Positions 1 through 9,198 are shown, numbered from the stretch's first letter. The stretch is DNA of 32,013 nucleotides from Corynebacterium sp. (GCF_012838985.1 NZ_DUOE01000105.1:1-32013); one strand, 5' to 3'. The notes: generated by a model not told the origin, from the sequence alone. Made by a program: numbers and translations.

Positions 1-493
1 CGAGATCCACCTGCCGGACCTGCAGCCGGGCTCCTCCATCATGCCGGGCAAGGTCAACCCGGTCCTGTGTGAGACCGCCACCCAGGTCTCCGCCCAGGTC
101 ATCGGCAACGACGCCGCCGTCGCCTTCTCCGGTTCCCAGGGCCAGTTCGAGCTCAACGTGTTCATCCCGGTCATGGCACGTAACGTCCTCGAGTCCTCCC
201 GCCTGCTGGCCAACACCGCCCGCGTGTTCGCCGAGAACCTCGTCGACGGCATCGAGCCGAACGTCGAGCGCATGCGCACCCTGGCCGAGTCCTCCCCGTC
301 CATCGTCACCCCGCTGAACTCGGCGATCGGTTACGAGAACGCCGCCAAGGTCGCCAAGACCGCTCTGGCTGAGGGCAAGACCATCCGCCAGACCGTCATC
401 GACATGGGCTTCGTCGACGGTGAGAAGCTCACCGAGGAGGAGCTGGACAAGCGCCTCGACGTCCTCGCGATGGCCAACACCGACCGCGACTAG
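1..493 (+). CDS. fumC: Fumarate hydratase class II, C-terminal part (5' truncated by window edge)
   Basis: This is the C-terminal 163 or so residues of the class II fumarase, which interconverts fumarate and malate in the cytoplasmic TCA cycle. The reading frame is open from base 2. The fumarase/aspartase superfamily signature [11 protein letters not shown] lies near residues 10-20 of the visible part; its serine is the catalytic base in the mobile loop of this family. The downstream part is helical and ends in a typical FumC C-terminal domain (NTDRD end). The start is outside the window. A related aspartate ammonia-lyase would carry the same signature, but the neighbourhood (phoH2, glyA and coaA nearby) is where actinobacterial fum genes lie. 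A long hairpin follows the stop. Confidence 0.9.
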   Translation, partial: EIHLPDLQPGSSIMPGKVNPVLCETATQVSAQVIGNDAAVAFSGSQGQFELNVFIPVMARNVLESSRLLANTARVFAENLVDGIEPNVERMRTLAESSPSIVTPLNSAIGYENAAKVAKTALAEGKTIRQTVIDMGFVDGEKLTEEELDKRLDVLAMANTDRD

Positions 494-508
494 TCACCGC
501 TGCTTTCC

Positions 509-547
509 GACGCCCCGTCGGCACTCCCCGAGTGCCGGCGGGGCGTC
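509..547 (+). terminator. Hairpin downstream of fumC
   Basis: GACGCCCCG (509-517) pairs with CGGGGCGTC (539-547), and inside it CGGCACT (519-525) pairs with AGTGCCG (531-537), giving a nearly continuous stem. There is no U-tract after it, so it may end transcription inefficiently or serve as a 3' stabiliser. It begins 16 nt after the fumC stop. Confidence 0.6.
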
Positions 548-669
548 CCGCGTTGTACGGGGTACATGGATCGGTTGATTTCTCCCCGCCGGGCTACACG
601 ATCCACGGGTATCCAACTTAAGGTGGAGAAGAACAGTTCCCCGACTCACCTCTGGACGTGATCTCCCCC

Positions 670-1137
670 GTGAAGACCCTCTACAACCTCGCCCTCACCT
701 GGCTCATCCTCGGCCTGGTCTCGGGTGTGTTCTACCGCGAATGGACCAAGCTCGCCGAGTTCACCGGCGTCACCCAGCTGTCGACGCTGCACACCCACAT
801 GCTCGCCCTCGGCCTCATCATGCACCTCGTGCTGCTGGCCCTGGACCGGGGCTTCCGGATCAGCGGGCACAAGCTGTTCACGGCCTCGATCTGGGTGTAC
901 AACGCCGGCCTCACCGTGACGGTGCTCCTCATGCTGGTCCGCGGTCTGCTGCAGGTCGACGGCGGCGAACTGCCGATGCCGGACGCCGCGATCTCGGGCA
1001 TGGCGGGCCTGGGCCACATCATCATGTCGATCGGACTGGGCATGCTGTTCAAGGTGCTGGGCGACCGCGTGAAGCAGGTCTCCGCCGCCGAGCGTCAGAA
1101 CGCGCCGTCCTCCCCGGCCATGAGCTCCAGCAGGTAG
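670..1137 (+). CDS. DUF2871 family membrane protein
   Basis: A protein of about 155 residues with four predicted membrane segments (about 5-22, 37-60, 72-95 and 118-140). The N-terminus LILGLVSGVFYREWTK and the following QLSTLHTHMLALG (His41, His43, then His52) are the conserved core of DUF2871, a family of unknown function. The clustered membrane histidines could bind a metal or haem; that is inference. I place the start at GTG 670 because family members begin just before the K-LYN motif; GTG 658 in the same frame is an alternative, and neither has a convincing ribosome binding site. The last 43 nt overlap the end of the convergent gene on the other strand. Confidence 0.75.
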   Translation: MKTLYNLALTWLILGLVSGVFYREWTKLAEFTGVTQLSTLHTHMLALGLIMHLVLLALDRGFRISGHKLFTASIWVYNAGLTVTVLLMLVRGLLQVDGGELPMPDAAISGMAGLGHIIMSIGLGMLFKVLGDRVKQVSAAERQNAPSSPAMSSSR

Positions 1138-2069
1138 GGCGTCGGGGTGATCTTGAGTTCACGCGCCTCCTGATTGAAGGAGGTCAGCGTGGTGATCTCC
1201 CCCTCGTGCCACAGATGCAGCAACGGGGAGACCGAATGCGACCCGTCGACCGCCACCTGCGCGGCGACGGGCGCCAGTCTTCCCAGCCCCTCGAGCAGGT
1301 CCTCCCCGGTGGTGACCTCCCGGACGAGGAGGATGTGACGGGTCGGCATGGCGAAGAGCACGCCGCGGGAGAGATCCAGGTCGGGGGCCCAGACGGGCAG
1401 GATCTCCGCGAGCAGGATCGGCGCGGACGCCATGTAGTAGCTGCCTGACTCGAAGGAACGGAAGCGGGCGCCGGGGTGGTCCTCGGAGCCGGGGTGGACC
1501 TGGGCGTGGACGTCGAGGTCGCGCAGTTCGGTCCACAGGTTGTTGCGCGCCGCCCGGATCAGGGTGTCCAGGTCGTCGTGCCGGCGCAGACGGTCCAGGG
1601 GCATGGTCTGGATGGAGCGCTCGGTGTCAAGGACGAGGGTGACCGCCGTGTCCTGTGTGAAGCCGTGGAGCGTGGCGGCGGAGATGATCTCCTCCTCCTC
1701 GGGCACGAGGTGGGTCGTGGGGGCGACCCGCAGGCGCAGGCCGGCGTAGAGGTCGGCGGTGCTGAGCGTCTCCGTGTGTTCCGGGTCGAGCACGGAGGAG
1801 ACGAAGGCGCGGGCCATGGAGCGGGCCGCCTTGGGGTGCTGGGAGGCCGCGACGTCGCCGATGAGGTTCTCCAGGTTGACGGTGACCCGGCCGTGGCGGG
1901 GGTGTTCGATGACGGCGTGGCGGCCGTCGTAACGCACGGTGGCGCCCTTTTCAGCGAGGGTGCGGCGCAGTGCGGAGCGGAGTTCGCCCGCCTGCCCCCT
2001 GGTGAGTCCGGGGAAGTGCAGGTCAGGTCGGTTCCGGTCGCGCAGGCGACGGAGGCGGCGGAGAATCAT
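1095..2069 (-). CDS. Conserved hypothetical protein, possibly DUF1444-like
   Basis: A soluble protein of 324 residues with no signal peptide or membrane segment. I do not recognise a catalytic motif. Features seen are a basic N-terminus (MILRRLRRLRDRNRP), an acidic patch PEEEE, and the stretch GVLFAMPTRHILLVREV near residue 240, which resembles the core strand of DUF1444-type proteins; this assignment is tentative. ATG 2069 is chosen because a -10-like TACTCT (2078-2083) ends 8 nt upstream, the spacing of a leaderless mRNA; the longer open frame reaching 2141 would run across the promoter and operator of the divergent tetR gene. The 3' end overlaps the convergent DUF2871 gene by 43 nt. The TetR operator lies between this gene and tetR, so both may be controlled by it. 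Confidence 0.7.
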   Translation of the reverse strand: MILRRLRRLRDRNRPDLHFPGLTRGQAGELRSALRRTLAEKGATVRYDGRHAVIEHPRHGRVTVNLENLIGDVAASQHPKAARSMARAFVSSVLDPEHTETLSTADLYAGLRLRVAPTTHLVPEEEEIISAATLHGFTQDTAVTLVLDTERSIQTMPLDRLRRHDDLDTLIRAARNNLWTELRDLDVHAQVHPGSEDHPGARFRSFESGSYYMASAPILLAEILPVWAPDLDLSRGVLFAMPTRHILLVREVTTGEDLLEGLGRLAPVAAQVAVDGSHSVSPLLHLWHEGEITTLTSFNQEARELKITPTPYLLELMAGEDGAF

Positions 2070-2077
2070 TGCCTCTG

Positions 2078-2083
2078 AGAGTA
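2078..2083 (-). promoter_or_regulatory. -10 hexamer TACTCT of the 1095-2069 gene
   Basis: TACTCT on the minus strand lies 8 nt before the ATG at 2069, so the likely transcription start is at or one or two bases before the start codon. The expected -35 position (about 2101-2106) abuts the operator palindrome at 2105-2122. Confidence 0.5.
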
Positions 2084-2104
2084 CCTGCATCCGTCGGCCG
2101 AAAC

Positions 2105-2122
2105 TTTGCACTTGAGTGCAAA
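2105..2122. promoter_or_regulatory. TetR operator palindrome 1
   Basis: TTTGCACT-TG-AGTGCAAA is a perfect inverted repeat with 8-nt arms and a 2-nt centre. It covers the probable -35 box (TTGAGT, 2112-2117) of tetR and abuts the -35 position of the divergent gene. This is the size and place expected for a TetR-family autoregulatory operator. Confidence 0.7.
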
Positions 2123-2124
2123 CG

Positions 2125-2137
2125 TGCACCCGGTGTA
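2125..2137. promoter_or_regulatory. TetR operator half-match 2
   Basis: TGCACC-C-GGTGTA is an imperfect palindrome (5 of 6 pairs) that shares the GCAC core with the perfect site just upstream. It sits between the -35 and -10 of tetR and touches the -10 TAACAT (2136-2141). It may be a second, weaker binding site. Confidence 0.45.
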
Positions 2138-2141
2138 ACAT
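2136..2141 (+). promoter_or_regulatory. -10 hexamer TAACAT of tetR
   Basis: TAACAT lies 8 nt before the GTG start at 2150, with TTGAGT 18 nt upstream as a -35. This predicts a leaderless or nearly leaderless transcript. Confidence 0.55.
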
Positions 2142-2149
2142 TGCACCTT

Positions 2150-4368
<2,219 letters not shown>

Positions 4369-4563
4369 CCCCCGCCCGACCGACACTCCTTCCGCTCACG
4401 CTCCTCCGAGGTGGCGGAGGCGGAACTGGAGATACTGGAGCCGGGGGCCATCGCCCTGGGACGACCCGCCCCCACCGGGGACCGGGTGCTCCGGTCACCC
4501 CGGCAGTTCTCCGCGGAGTGCCCCGGGCCGGTCCCCCTCGGGCTGCTGTTCCCCGCCGACTAG
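4369..4563 (+). pseudogene. Short coding-like remnant after the exporter gene
   Basis: Immediately after the exporter stop the same frame stays open to a TAG at 4561-4563. From GTG 4411 it encodes 50 residues (VAEAELEILEPGAIALG ... PLGLLFPAD) with codon use like the neighbouring genes, but no ribosome binding site is visible. Its stop shares the tetranucleotide CTAG (4560-4563) with the stop of the convergent META-like gene, as happens at the genuine gene end of coaA. It may be the 3' remnant of a decayed gene or a small unrecognised gene. A small hairpin CCTCCG/CGGAGG (4403-4420) near its start could instead belong to the end of the exporter transcript. I do not recognise the protein. Confidence 0.3.
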
Positions 4564-4994
4564 GAGAGGCCGACGCCCAGGCGGAACAACTCGCCGATGC
4601 GCTCGCCGTCACCGTCGAAGACCGTCATCACGGGGCCGTTGACCGTGGCGCTGCGGGCCGACGGGAACCACTCCCAACCGCAGTACATCTGGGTGGAGAT
4701 CCACCGGTCGGTCTCGATGATGATGCTGTTGTCCCCCGACTCACGCCAGGTGGTGCCGAAGGTGTTGCATCCGTCGTCGCCGCCGAGGGTGCCGTCGGCA
4801 TGGACCGTGATGCGCGGCTGCCGCGGCAGGGGCGAACCCCACTCCCCGACCGGACCGGACGGTGCCCCCGGGTTCAACACCGAGGACAGACCCCTCAGAT
4901 CCGGCAGGGAGGAGGCGGTGGCCACTGGAGCCACGCCCCCGACGGCACCGAGCAGAGCCACGGCGAGGACAGAGGTGACAAGACGACGGGACAT
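4560..4994 (-). CDS. Secreted META/HslJ-like protein, paralogue 1
   Basis: A 144-residue exported protein. Residues 1-27 form a Sec signal peptide (MSRR, hydrophobic LAVALLGAVGGVAPV, cleavage after ATA). The mature part has the motif GTLGGDDGCNTFGTTW followed by IIIETDRWISTQMYCGWEW, which resembles the META-domain fold (GCN then a strand with a late cysteine). The two cysteines (in DGCN and MYCG) could form a disulfide outside the cell. The ATG has a ribosome site AGTGAGG 5 nt upstream. The neighbouring gene at 5244-5747 is a clear paralogue. Function is unknown; in other bacteria META proteins are linked to heat resistance or to protease inhibition, but I would not transfer that here. Confidence 0.7.
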   Translation of the reverse strand: MSRRLVTSVLAVALLGAVGGVAPVATASSLPDLRGLSSVLNPGAPSGPVGEWGSPLPRQPRITVHADGTLGGDDGCNTFGTTWRESGDNSIIIETDRWISTQMYCGWEWFPSARSATVNGPVMTVFDGDGERIGELFRLGVGLS

Positions 4995-5176
4995 GGTGCC
5001 TCACTTTCCACGGGGGCTATATATCCCCGACAGTACGCCCCGACCCCCTCCGCGCCAGGGTCTTGACACCGCGTCGCGGCGCCGTTCTGCCGCCCCGTTT
5101 TCGGATCTGATGGCGCAGCCGGGAATGCCCTCTTTCGCCCTGACCGCCCGCCCTGCACCCCTCACGCAGAAACACT

Positions 5177-5211
5177 GACGCCACCCACCCGATGACCGGG
5201 TGGGTGGCGTC
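5177..5211 (-). terminator. Strong hairpin between the two META-like genes
   Basis: GACGCCACCCACCCG (5177-5191) and CGGGTGGGTGGCGTC (5197-5211) form a perfect 15-bp stem with a 5-nt loop. It lies 32 nt beyond the stop of the minus-strand gene 5244-5747 and is followed on that strand by AGTGTTTCTG, so it most likely terminates that gene and separates it from its paralogue. The rest of the gap 4995-5176 holds the promoter region of paralogue 1 (TATATA near 5020) and nothing else that I recognise. Confidence 0.7.
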
Positions 5212-5243
5212 TGCACAGGAAGTCCGGGGCGACGTGACGACTC

Positions 5244-5747
5244 CTAGTGGCTGGTCTCCGCCACCTGGCGGGAGAGAGTGCCGATGACATTGCCTGACTC
5301 GTCGTGGAAGGTCATGGTGTCACCGTCGACCTTGCCCGACCGGGCCGCGGGGAACCACTCCCAGCCGCAGTAACGCATGGTGGAGATCCACCTGTCGGTC
5401 TCGATGATGATGGTGTCGGCCGACCGTACCTTCCAGGTGGTGCCGAAGGAGTTGCAGCCGTCGTCACCTCCGAGCCTGCCGTCTGCGTGGATGTGGATCA
5501 GAGGCAGCTTTCCTTCGCCAGTGCCCCACACCCCCACCGGGGAGGGCGTGGGCACCGGCTTCGGCGCAGGTTCCGGGGTGGGCAGTGGCACGGGCTGCGG
5601 GGCGCGCTCGGGACGCGGGGTCGGCACCCGCTCTTCCTCGGCTGCAACAGAGGAACCCAGCGGTCCCGGGGCGGCTGTGGCTGAGGGGACACAGGCGGCG
5701 GCCAGTGAGCAGGCGATGAGAAGGGAGACCGCTCGGAGACGGAGCAT
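5244..5747 (-). CDS. Secreted META/HslJ-like protein, paralogue 2, with Pro-rich linker
   Basis: A 167-residue exported protein closely related to the product of 4560-4994: GRLGGDDGCNSFGTTW and IIIETDRWISTMRYCGWEW match its counterpart almost residue for residue. It differs by a Pro/Glu-rich linker of about 40 residues (PTPRPERAPQPVPLPTPEPAPKP) between the signal peptide and the META-like domain, such as is used to span or anchor in a cell wall. The signal peptide ends either as an ordinary Sec peptide (cleavage near ATA-AP) or, less likely, at a weak lipobox ending LAAAC. ATG 5747 is chosen because it aligns with the start of the paralogue; GTG 5759 is in frame upstream. Function unknown. 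Confidence 0.7.
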   Translation of the reverse strand: MLRLRAVSLLIACSLAAACVPSATAAPGPLGSSVAAEEERVPTPRPERAPQPVPLPTPEPAPKPVPTPSPVGVWGTGEGKLPLIHIHADGRLGGDDGCNSFGTTWKVRSADTIIIETDRWISTMRYCGWEWFPAARSGKVDGDTMTFHDESGNVIGTLSRQVAETSH

Positions 5748-5854
5748 GGGAGGTGTCACTTTCTGCAGGAATCAGTGTCATGCACGAACCTACCGTATGC
5801 CGCGGGTCACTTCCCGGGGACACCGGGCGACGATTCACGGGGTCGCCGGCCCGC

Positions 5855-6394
5855 CTAGTTGTCGGTGGCCTCTCCGGGCTTCGGCAGCAGCTTCTCGTAG
5901 ATGTCGGTGTCACGCCACTGGCCCGCGAGGTCGCCGTAGGTCATCTTGGCCAGGTGGCGGAAGGTGCCGACCTTCTCGAAGCCCCGGGACATGTGCAGGC
6001 GGGCGGAACCGGTGTTCTCCGGGAACACCCACGCGTGGATGCCCCACTTGTGCAGCTCCTGGCAGACCTCGATGAGCTTGTCCAGCAGGGCGCCGGCGAC
6101 CCCGCGGCCGCGGGCGTCGGGGTGGATGTAGATGGAGTTCTCCACCACGCCGTGGAACACGGTGCGCGAGGAGATGGGGGCAGCCGCGACCCAGCCGAGG
6201 AGCTTGTCGGGGTTGTCGTTGTCGACGGCGACGAACACGGTCTCCATGATCTTGGCGTGCGTGAACTGCCCCCAGGTGGGGGCCTTCGTCTCGTAGGTCG
6301 CGTGGCCGGACTCTAACCCGGTCTCATAGATGGATCGGACCTGAGGGTAGTCCTCGGGACGGATGGGTCGGAGCGTGAACGTCGCATCTGCCAT
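5855..6394 (-). CDS. GNAT family N-acetyltransferase (phosphinothricin acetyltransferase-like)
   Basis: A 179-residue cytoplasmic acetyl-CoA-dependent transferase. The start FTLRPIRPEDYPQVRSIYETGLESGHATYE is the pattern of the phosphinothricin/methionine-sulfone acetyltransferase group, and the acetyl-CoA loop is IHPDARGRGVAGALL (R-x-x-G-x-G/A motif, near residue 105). WVFPENTGSARLHMSRGFEKVG is the conserved motif B. Substrates in this group are amino-acid analogues with a free amino group; the true substrate here is not predictable. ATG 6394 is selected over an in-frame upstream start because family members begin just there. The Leu in ETGLESGH is encoded by a rare TTA (complement of 6314-6316). 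Confidence 0.85.
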   Translation of the reverse strand: MADATFTLRPIRPEDYPQVRSIYETGLESGHATYETKAPTWGQFTHAKIMETVFVAVDNDNPDKLLGWVAAAPISSRTVFHGVVENSIYIHPDARGRGVAGALLDKLIEVCQELHKWGIHAWVFPENTGSARLHMSRGFEKVGTFRHLAKMTYGDLAGQWRDTDIYEKLLPKPGEATDN

Positions 6395-6477
6395 GCGGAG
6401 ATTGTCCCCCACGTCCACGAGGGCCCGCAAACGGAACGTGTCCGCGGGCCCCGTGTCCGGCCCCGCCCCCGGAAGAG

Positions 6478-7851
6478 CTAACGGCCGTCCTCGAGCAGGT
6501 CGGTGACCAGTTCGGCGATGGCGGAGCGCTCGGAACGCTGCAGGGTGATGTGGGCGAAGAGCTCGTGGTCCTTGAGCTTCTCGATCACTGCCTGCACACC
6601 GTCATGGCGTCCCACCCGCAGGTTGTCGCGCTGGGCGACGTCGTGGGTGAGCACCACCCGGGAACCGCGGCCCAGGCGGGAGAGCACCGTGAGCAGGACG
6701 TTGCGTTCGAGCGACTGGGCCTCGTCGACGATGACGAAGGAGTCGTGGAGTGAGCGACCCCGAATGTGGGTGAGCGGCAGCACCTCGATGAGTTCGCGAG
6801 CCTGGATCTCCTCCATCACGTTGTCGGAGACGAGCCCGTCGAGGGTGTCGAACACCGCCTGCGCCCACGGGTTCATCTTGTCCGTCTCGGAGCCGGGCAG
6901 GTAGCCGAGGTTCTGTCCGCCGACGGCGTAGAGGGGTCGGAAGACGACGATGCGGCGATGCTCGTTGCGTTCGAGCACCGCCTCCAGCCCGGCGCACAGT
7001 GCCAGCGCGGACTTGCCGGTGCCGGCTCGGCCGCCGATGGAGATGATGCCCACGTGGTTGTCCAGCAGCAGGTCCAGCGCGATGCGCTGCTCTGCGGAGC
7101 GTCCCTGCAGGCCGAAGGCGTTCTGGTCGCCGCGGACGAGGCGGACGGCGCCGTCGGCGGTGAGCCGACCCAGCGCGGACTGGGTGGAGGTGGTCAGTGT
7201 GATGCCGCAGTGGACGGGCAGCTCGGCGACGAAGTCCCCGGCGTCGGTCGTGGCGGAGTCGTCGAGGGTGACCTCCCCCTCCCGGTAGAGCCGGTCGACG
7301 GTCTCGGCGTCGGTGTGGACCGTGGCCATGCCGGTGTAGCCGGTGAGCACGACGTCCTGGGCGTGGTACTCGTCGGCGTGGAGTCCGACGGCACCGGCCT
7401 TGACGCGCAGCGGCACGTCCTTGGTCACCAGCGTCGTGTCATGTCCTTCACGCTGCAGGTTGAGGGCGCAGGCGAGGATGCGGTGGTCGCCCTCGGTGCC
7501 GCGGAAGGCATCCGGCAGCTGCGACTGGTCCTGGTGGTTGAGTTCGACGCGCAGGGTGCCGCCGTCGACGTTGACCGGCACCGGCTGGTCGAGCCGTTCG
7601 TAGGTGGAGCGCAGATCCTCGAGCATGCGGAGCGCCTGGCGTGCGAACCAGCCCAGTTCGGGGTGGTGCCGCTTGGCCTCCAGCTCGGTGATCACCACCA
7701 CGGGCAGGACGACCTCGTGCTCGGCGAACTTGCGCAGGGCCCACGGGTCAGACAGCAGCACCGAGGTGTCGATGACGTAGGTGCGGGTGATGACATCCCG
7801 GCGCGTGTCCAGCTCGTGCACGGGAATGTGGGTGGTGATCGGCTCGGTCAT
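6478..7851 (-). CDS. phoH2: PIN domain-PhoH ATPase fusion (PhoH2), predicted RNA helicase/ribonuclease
   Basis: A 457-residue two-domain protein. The N-terminal PIN nuclease domain (about 22-160) keeps the acidic metal-binding residues Asp28 (VIDTS), Glu56 (ITELEAK), Asp122 (GDHRI) and Asp145 (TKD). The C-terminal PhoH ATPase domain (about 245-450) has Walker [10 protein letters not shown] (273-281) and Walker B FVIVDEAQ (372-379). PhoH2 proteins studied in mycobacteria couple RNA unwinding to cleavage; the complete active sites here imply the same. ATG 7851 has GGGGAG 6 nt upstream. The frame stays open upstream but has no ATG, GTG or TTG there. In mycobacteria phoH2 is preceded by a small antitoxin gene phoAT; none is visible here. 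The gene instead has a leader of about 170 nt. Confidence 0.9.
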   Translation of the reverse strand: MTEPITTHIPVHELDTRRDVITRTYVIDTSVLLSDPWALRKFAEHEVVLPVVVITELEAKRHHPELGWFARQALRMLEDLRSTYERLDQPVPVNVDGGTLRVELNHQDQSQLPDAFRGTEGDHRILACALNLQREGHDTTLVTKDVPLRVKAGAVGLHADEYHAQDVVLTGYTGMATVHTDAETVDRLYREGEVTLDDSATTDAGDFVAELPVHCGITLTTSTQSALGRLTADGAVRLVRGDQNAFGLQGRSAEQRIALDLLLDNHVGIISIGGRAGTGKSALALCAGLEAVLERNEHRRIVVFRPLYAVGGQNLGYLPGSETDKMNPWAQAVFDTLDGLVSDNVMEEIQARELIEVLPLTHIRGRSLHDSFVIVDEAQSLERNVLLTVLSRLGRGSRVVLTHDVAQRDNLRVGRHDGVQAVIEKLKDHELFAHITLQRSERSAIAELVTDLLEDGR

Positions 7852-8036
7852 GGCAGGCTCCCCAGTGCCGTGGCTCCGGGTACCCGGTGCCGCAGCGTCT
7901 CCTGTCAGCAGTCCTGGTGGCGCCTCCCGCCGGGCTGGTACCAGCGCGACGGGCGCGGGCCGGGTGGTACTGGATGTCTCTCCCGGTTGCCCCGAATCTA
8001 TCGCGCTGAGGTGGAAACTACATGGGTGTGAGATTA
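7852..8036 (-). promoter_or_regulatory. phoH2 promoter and long 5' leader with start-stop element
   Basis: On the minus strand, TAATCT (complement of 8031-8036) is a good -10 box inside the perfect palindrome GAGATT-A-AATCTC (8030-8042). Exactly 7 nt later comes ATG (8021-8023), followed at once by TAG (8018-8020). With the leaderless spacing seen elsewhere in this window, the transcript would begin at this AUG-UAG, about 172 nt before the phoH2 start. The leader is G+C-rich and contains several inverted repeats (for example GGTACC-centred), but no riboswitch class I recognise and no ORF with a standard start. Confidence 0.4.
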
Positions 8037-8057
8037 AATCTCGGTTACTTTTGCTGC

Positions 8058-8735
8058 TTATCGACGCCGCCGGGGCCGCTGCGGGCGCTGCGGGCGCTGT
8101 GCCTTCTTCGTCGTCTTCTTCGCCGCCGCGCGGCGTTCCTGCTTGGCCAGGGTCTTCTCCCGTGCGGTGCGCTTCGGCGCCGCCTGCCGGGAGGTGTTGG
8201 CGGTCCGCCCCCGGGTGATGCCGACGAAGTCCTGGATCGCCTCCGAGTCCTTCTCCCGCAGCCACACGAGGGCGATCTCCGTGCCGGGGACGTCCCCGGT
8301 GTAGCCGCGGTGCTCGATCTGCCGGCGCGAGAGCACCTTGATGAGGGGGCGCGGCCCGATGAGCACGCCGACGTTGGCGGCCACCACCTGCAGTCCGGCG
8401 CGCACCTCCTCGACGTCGACCTCCCCCGAGTCGGGCGTCGACCAGTTGATGATCTCCCCCTCGATGTCCTCGGGCGTGACCGTGTCCAGCAGGGTGAGCT
8501 CGTGGTCCTTCGGCACCGCGATGCCCGTGGCCTCCGGGTAGAGGACCACGACGTGGTGCTCCTCCGTGAGTCGTGCGTCGGGCAGGCGGACGAGGGCGAG
8601 GTCGGCGCGGTCGTCGAGAAGCTCTCCCAGGGGATCCGCCGAATCGGCGGTGACGAAGCGGTGTGGGGTGCGGTCACGGAAGCGGGCGAACCACTTGTCG
8701 GGTTCGGTGCCGGTGACGAAGCTCAGGCGCAGCAT
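8058..8735 (-). CDS. LysR-type effector-binding domain protein without HTH, with basic C-terminal tail
   Basis: A 225-residue protein that begins directly at the first strand of a LysR substrate-binding (periplasmic-binding-like) domain: [18 protein letters not shown], then DLALVRLPD and an inter-lobe IAVPKDHEL segment are typical. The N-terminal winged HTH of LysR regulators is absent; the start at ATG 8735 is fixed by a -10 TAGCAT 7 nt upstream, so this is not a mis-called start. After residue 190 comes a strongly basic tail ([20 protein letters not shown], then the repeat [13 protein letters not shown]) that could bind nucleic acid. It is divergent from the DUF5997 gene with overlapping promoters, a pairing I recall in other actinobacteria. 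Cytoplasmic. Ligand and role unknown. Confidence 0.8.
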   Translation of the reverse strand: MLRLSFVTGTEPDKWFARFRDRTPHRFVTADSADPLGELLDDRADLALVRLPDARLTEEHHVVVLYPEATGIAVPKDHELTLLDTVTPEDIEGEIINWSTPDSGEVDVEEVRAGLQVVAANVGVLIGPRPLIKVLSRRQIEHRGYTGDVPGTEIALVWLREKDSEAIQDFVGITRGRTANTSRQAAPKRTAREKTLAKQERRAAAKKTTKKAQRPQRPQRPRRRR

Positions 8736-8742
8736 GGGGGTA

Positions 8743-8752
8743 ATGCTACCGT
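8743..8752. promoter_or_regulatory. Interlocked divergent leaderless promoters
   Basis: The minus-strand -10 TAGCAT occupies 8743-8748 and the plus-strand -10 TACCGT occupies 8747-8752; they share two base pairs. Each is exactly 7 nt from its start codon (ATG 8735 on the minus strand, GTG 8760 on the plus strand). The two coding sequences are only 24 bp apart, so each gene's -35 region lies inside the other gene. Confidence 0.65.
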
Positions 8753-8759
8753 TGGGGAC

Positions 8760-9152
8760 GTGAATGAAGAGTCCGCACGTCAGCCGTCCGGCCGAGCGAT
8801 GAAGCCGCAGACCGCGGCCAAGAAGCTCGGCATCTACCTGCCCGCCACGCCGGAGGAGTTCCAGGCCGGCGCGGTGACCCACGCCGAGCTCAAGCAGCTG
8901 GTGGAGAACCCGCCCGAGTGGCTCGCCGAACTGCGCCGCACGGGCCCGCACCCGCGTCCGGTCGTGGCCCAGAAGCTCGGCATCACCATCGCCGCCCTCA
9001 AGCGCAACGACATGGACAAGCCGCTGACCACCGCCGAGATCAAGTCGCTGCTGGAGAATCAGCCGGACTGGCTGCGTGCCGCCCGTACCGCACTGGCCGA
9101 GGGCCGCGCGGAGGCCGCCGCCCAGGACGCCCCCGAGGAGACGGAGGAGTAA
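8760..9152 (+). CDS. DUF5997 family protein with two internal repeats
   Basis: A 130-residue soluble protein. It contains two ungapped repeats 50 residues apart: KLGI at 22-25 and 72-75, each followed after 16 residues by AE(L/I)K and then by (Q/S)L(V/L)EN-x-P-(E/D)-WL (46-55 and 96-105). In the second copy, PVVAQKLGITIAALKRNDM looks like a short helix-turn-helix. The C-terminus is acidic (PEETEE). The family has no known function. GTG 8760 is chosen because TACCGT ends 7 nt upstream; Met14 would be an internal alternative. Its divergent partner is a LysR effector domain without an HTH, which suggests that the two may form one regulatory unit; that is inference. A strong terminator follows. 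Confidence 0.8.
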   Translation: MNEESARQPSGRAMKPQTAAKKLGIYLPATPEEFQAGAVTHAELKQLVENPPEWLAELRRTGPHPRPVVAQKLGITIAALKRNDMDKPLTTAEIKSLLENQPDWLRAARTALAEGRAEAAAQDAPEETEE

Positions 9153-9165
9153 TCCTCCGCTTCTC

Positions 9166-9196
9166 GCCCCCTGACCAGCAGGTCAGGGGGCTTTTC
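9166..9196 (+). terminator. Rho-independent terminator after DUF5997 gene
   Basis: GCCCCCTGACC (9166-9176), loop AGCA, GGTCAGGGGGC (9181-9191), then TTTTCT. This is an 11-bp perfect stem with a U-rich tail. It lies between convergent genes. Confidence 0.9.
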
Positions 9197-9198
9197 TG

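Noticed and set aside
7862..8020. A cyclic-di-AMP or other riboswitch in the phoH2 leader
   Set aside because: Some GGG/CCC helices are present, but no consensus core of a known class could be matched by eye.
7853..8030. A phoAT-like antitoxin ORF upstream of phoH2
   Set aside because: All three minus-strand frames were read; the only short frames lack a standard start codon. A CTG-initiated 15-codon frame ending in ATGA is possible but unsupported.
7852..8265. N-terminal extension of the PhoH2 frame by up to 138 residues
   Set aside because: The upstream part has no ATG, GTG or TTG near it, is low-complexity, and overlaps the neighbouring gene; GGGGAG sits correctly before ATG 7851.
8980..9050. 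DUF5997 as a proven DNA-binding protein
   Set aside because: The HTH resemblance is by eye only and over a short segment; it is kept as a hypothesis in the findings and not as an annotation.
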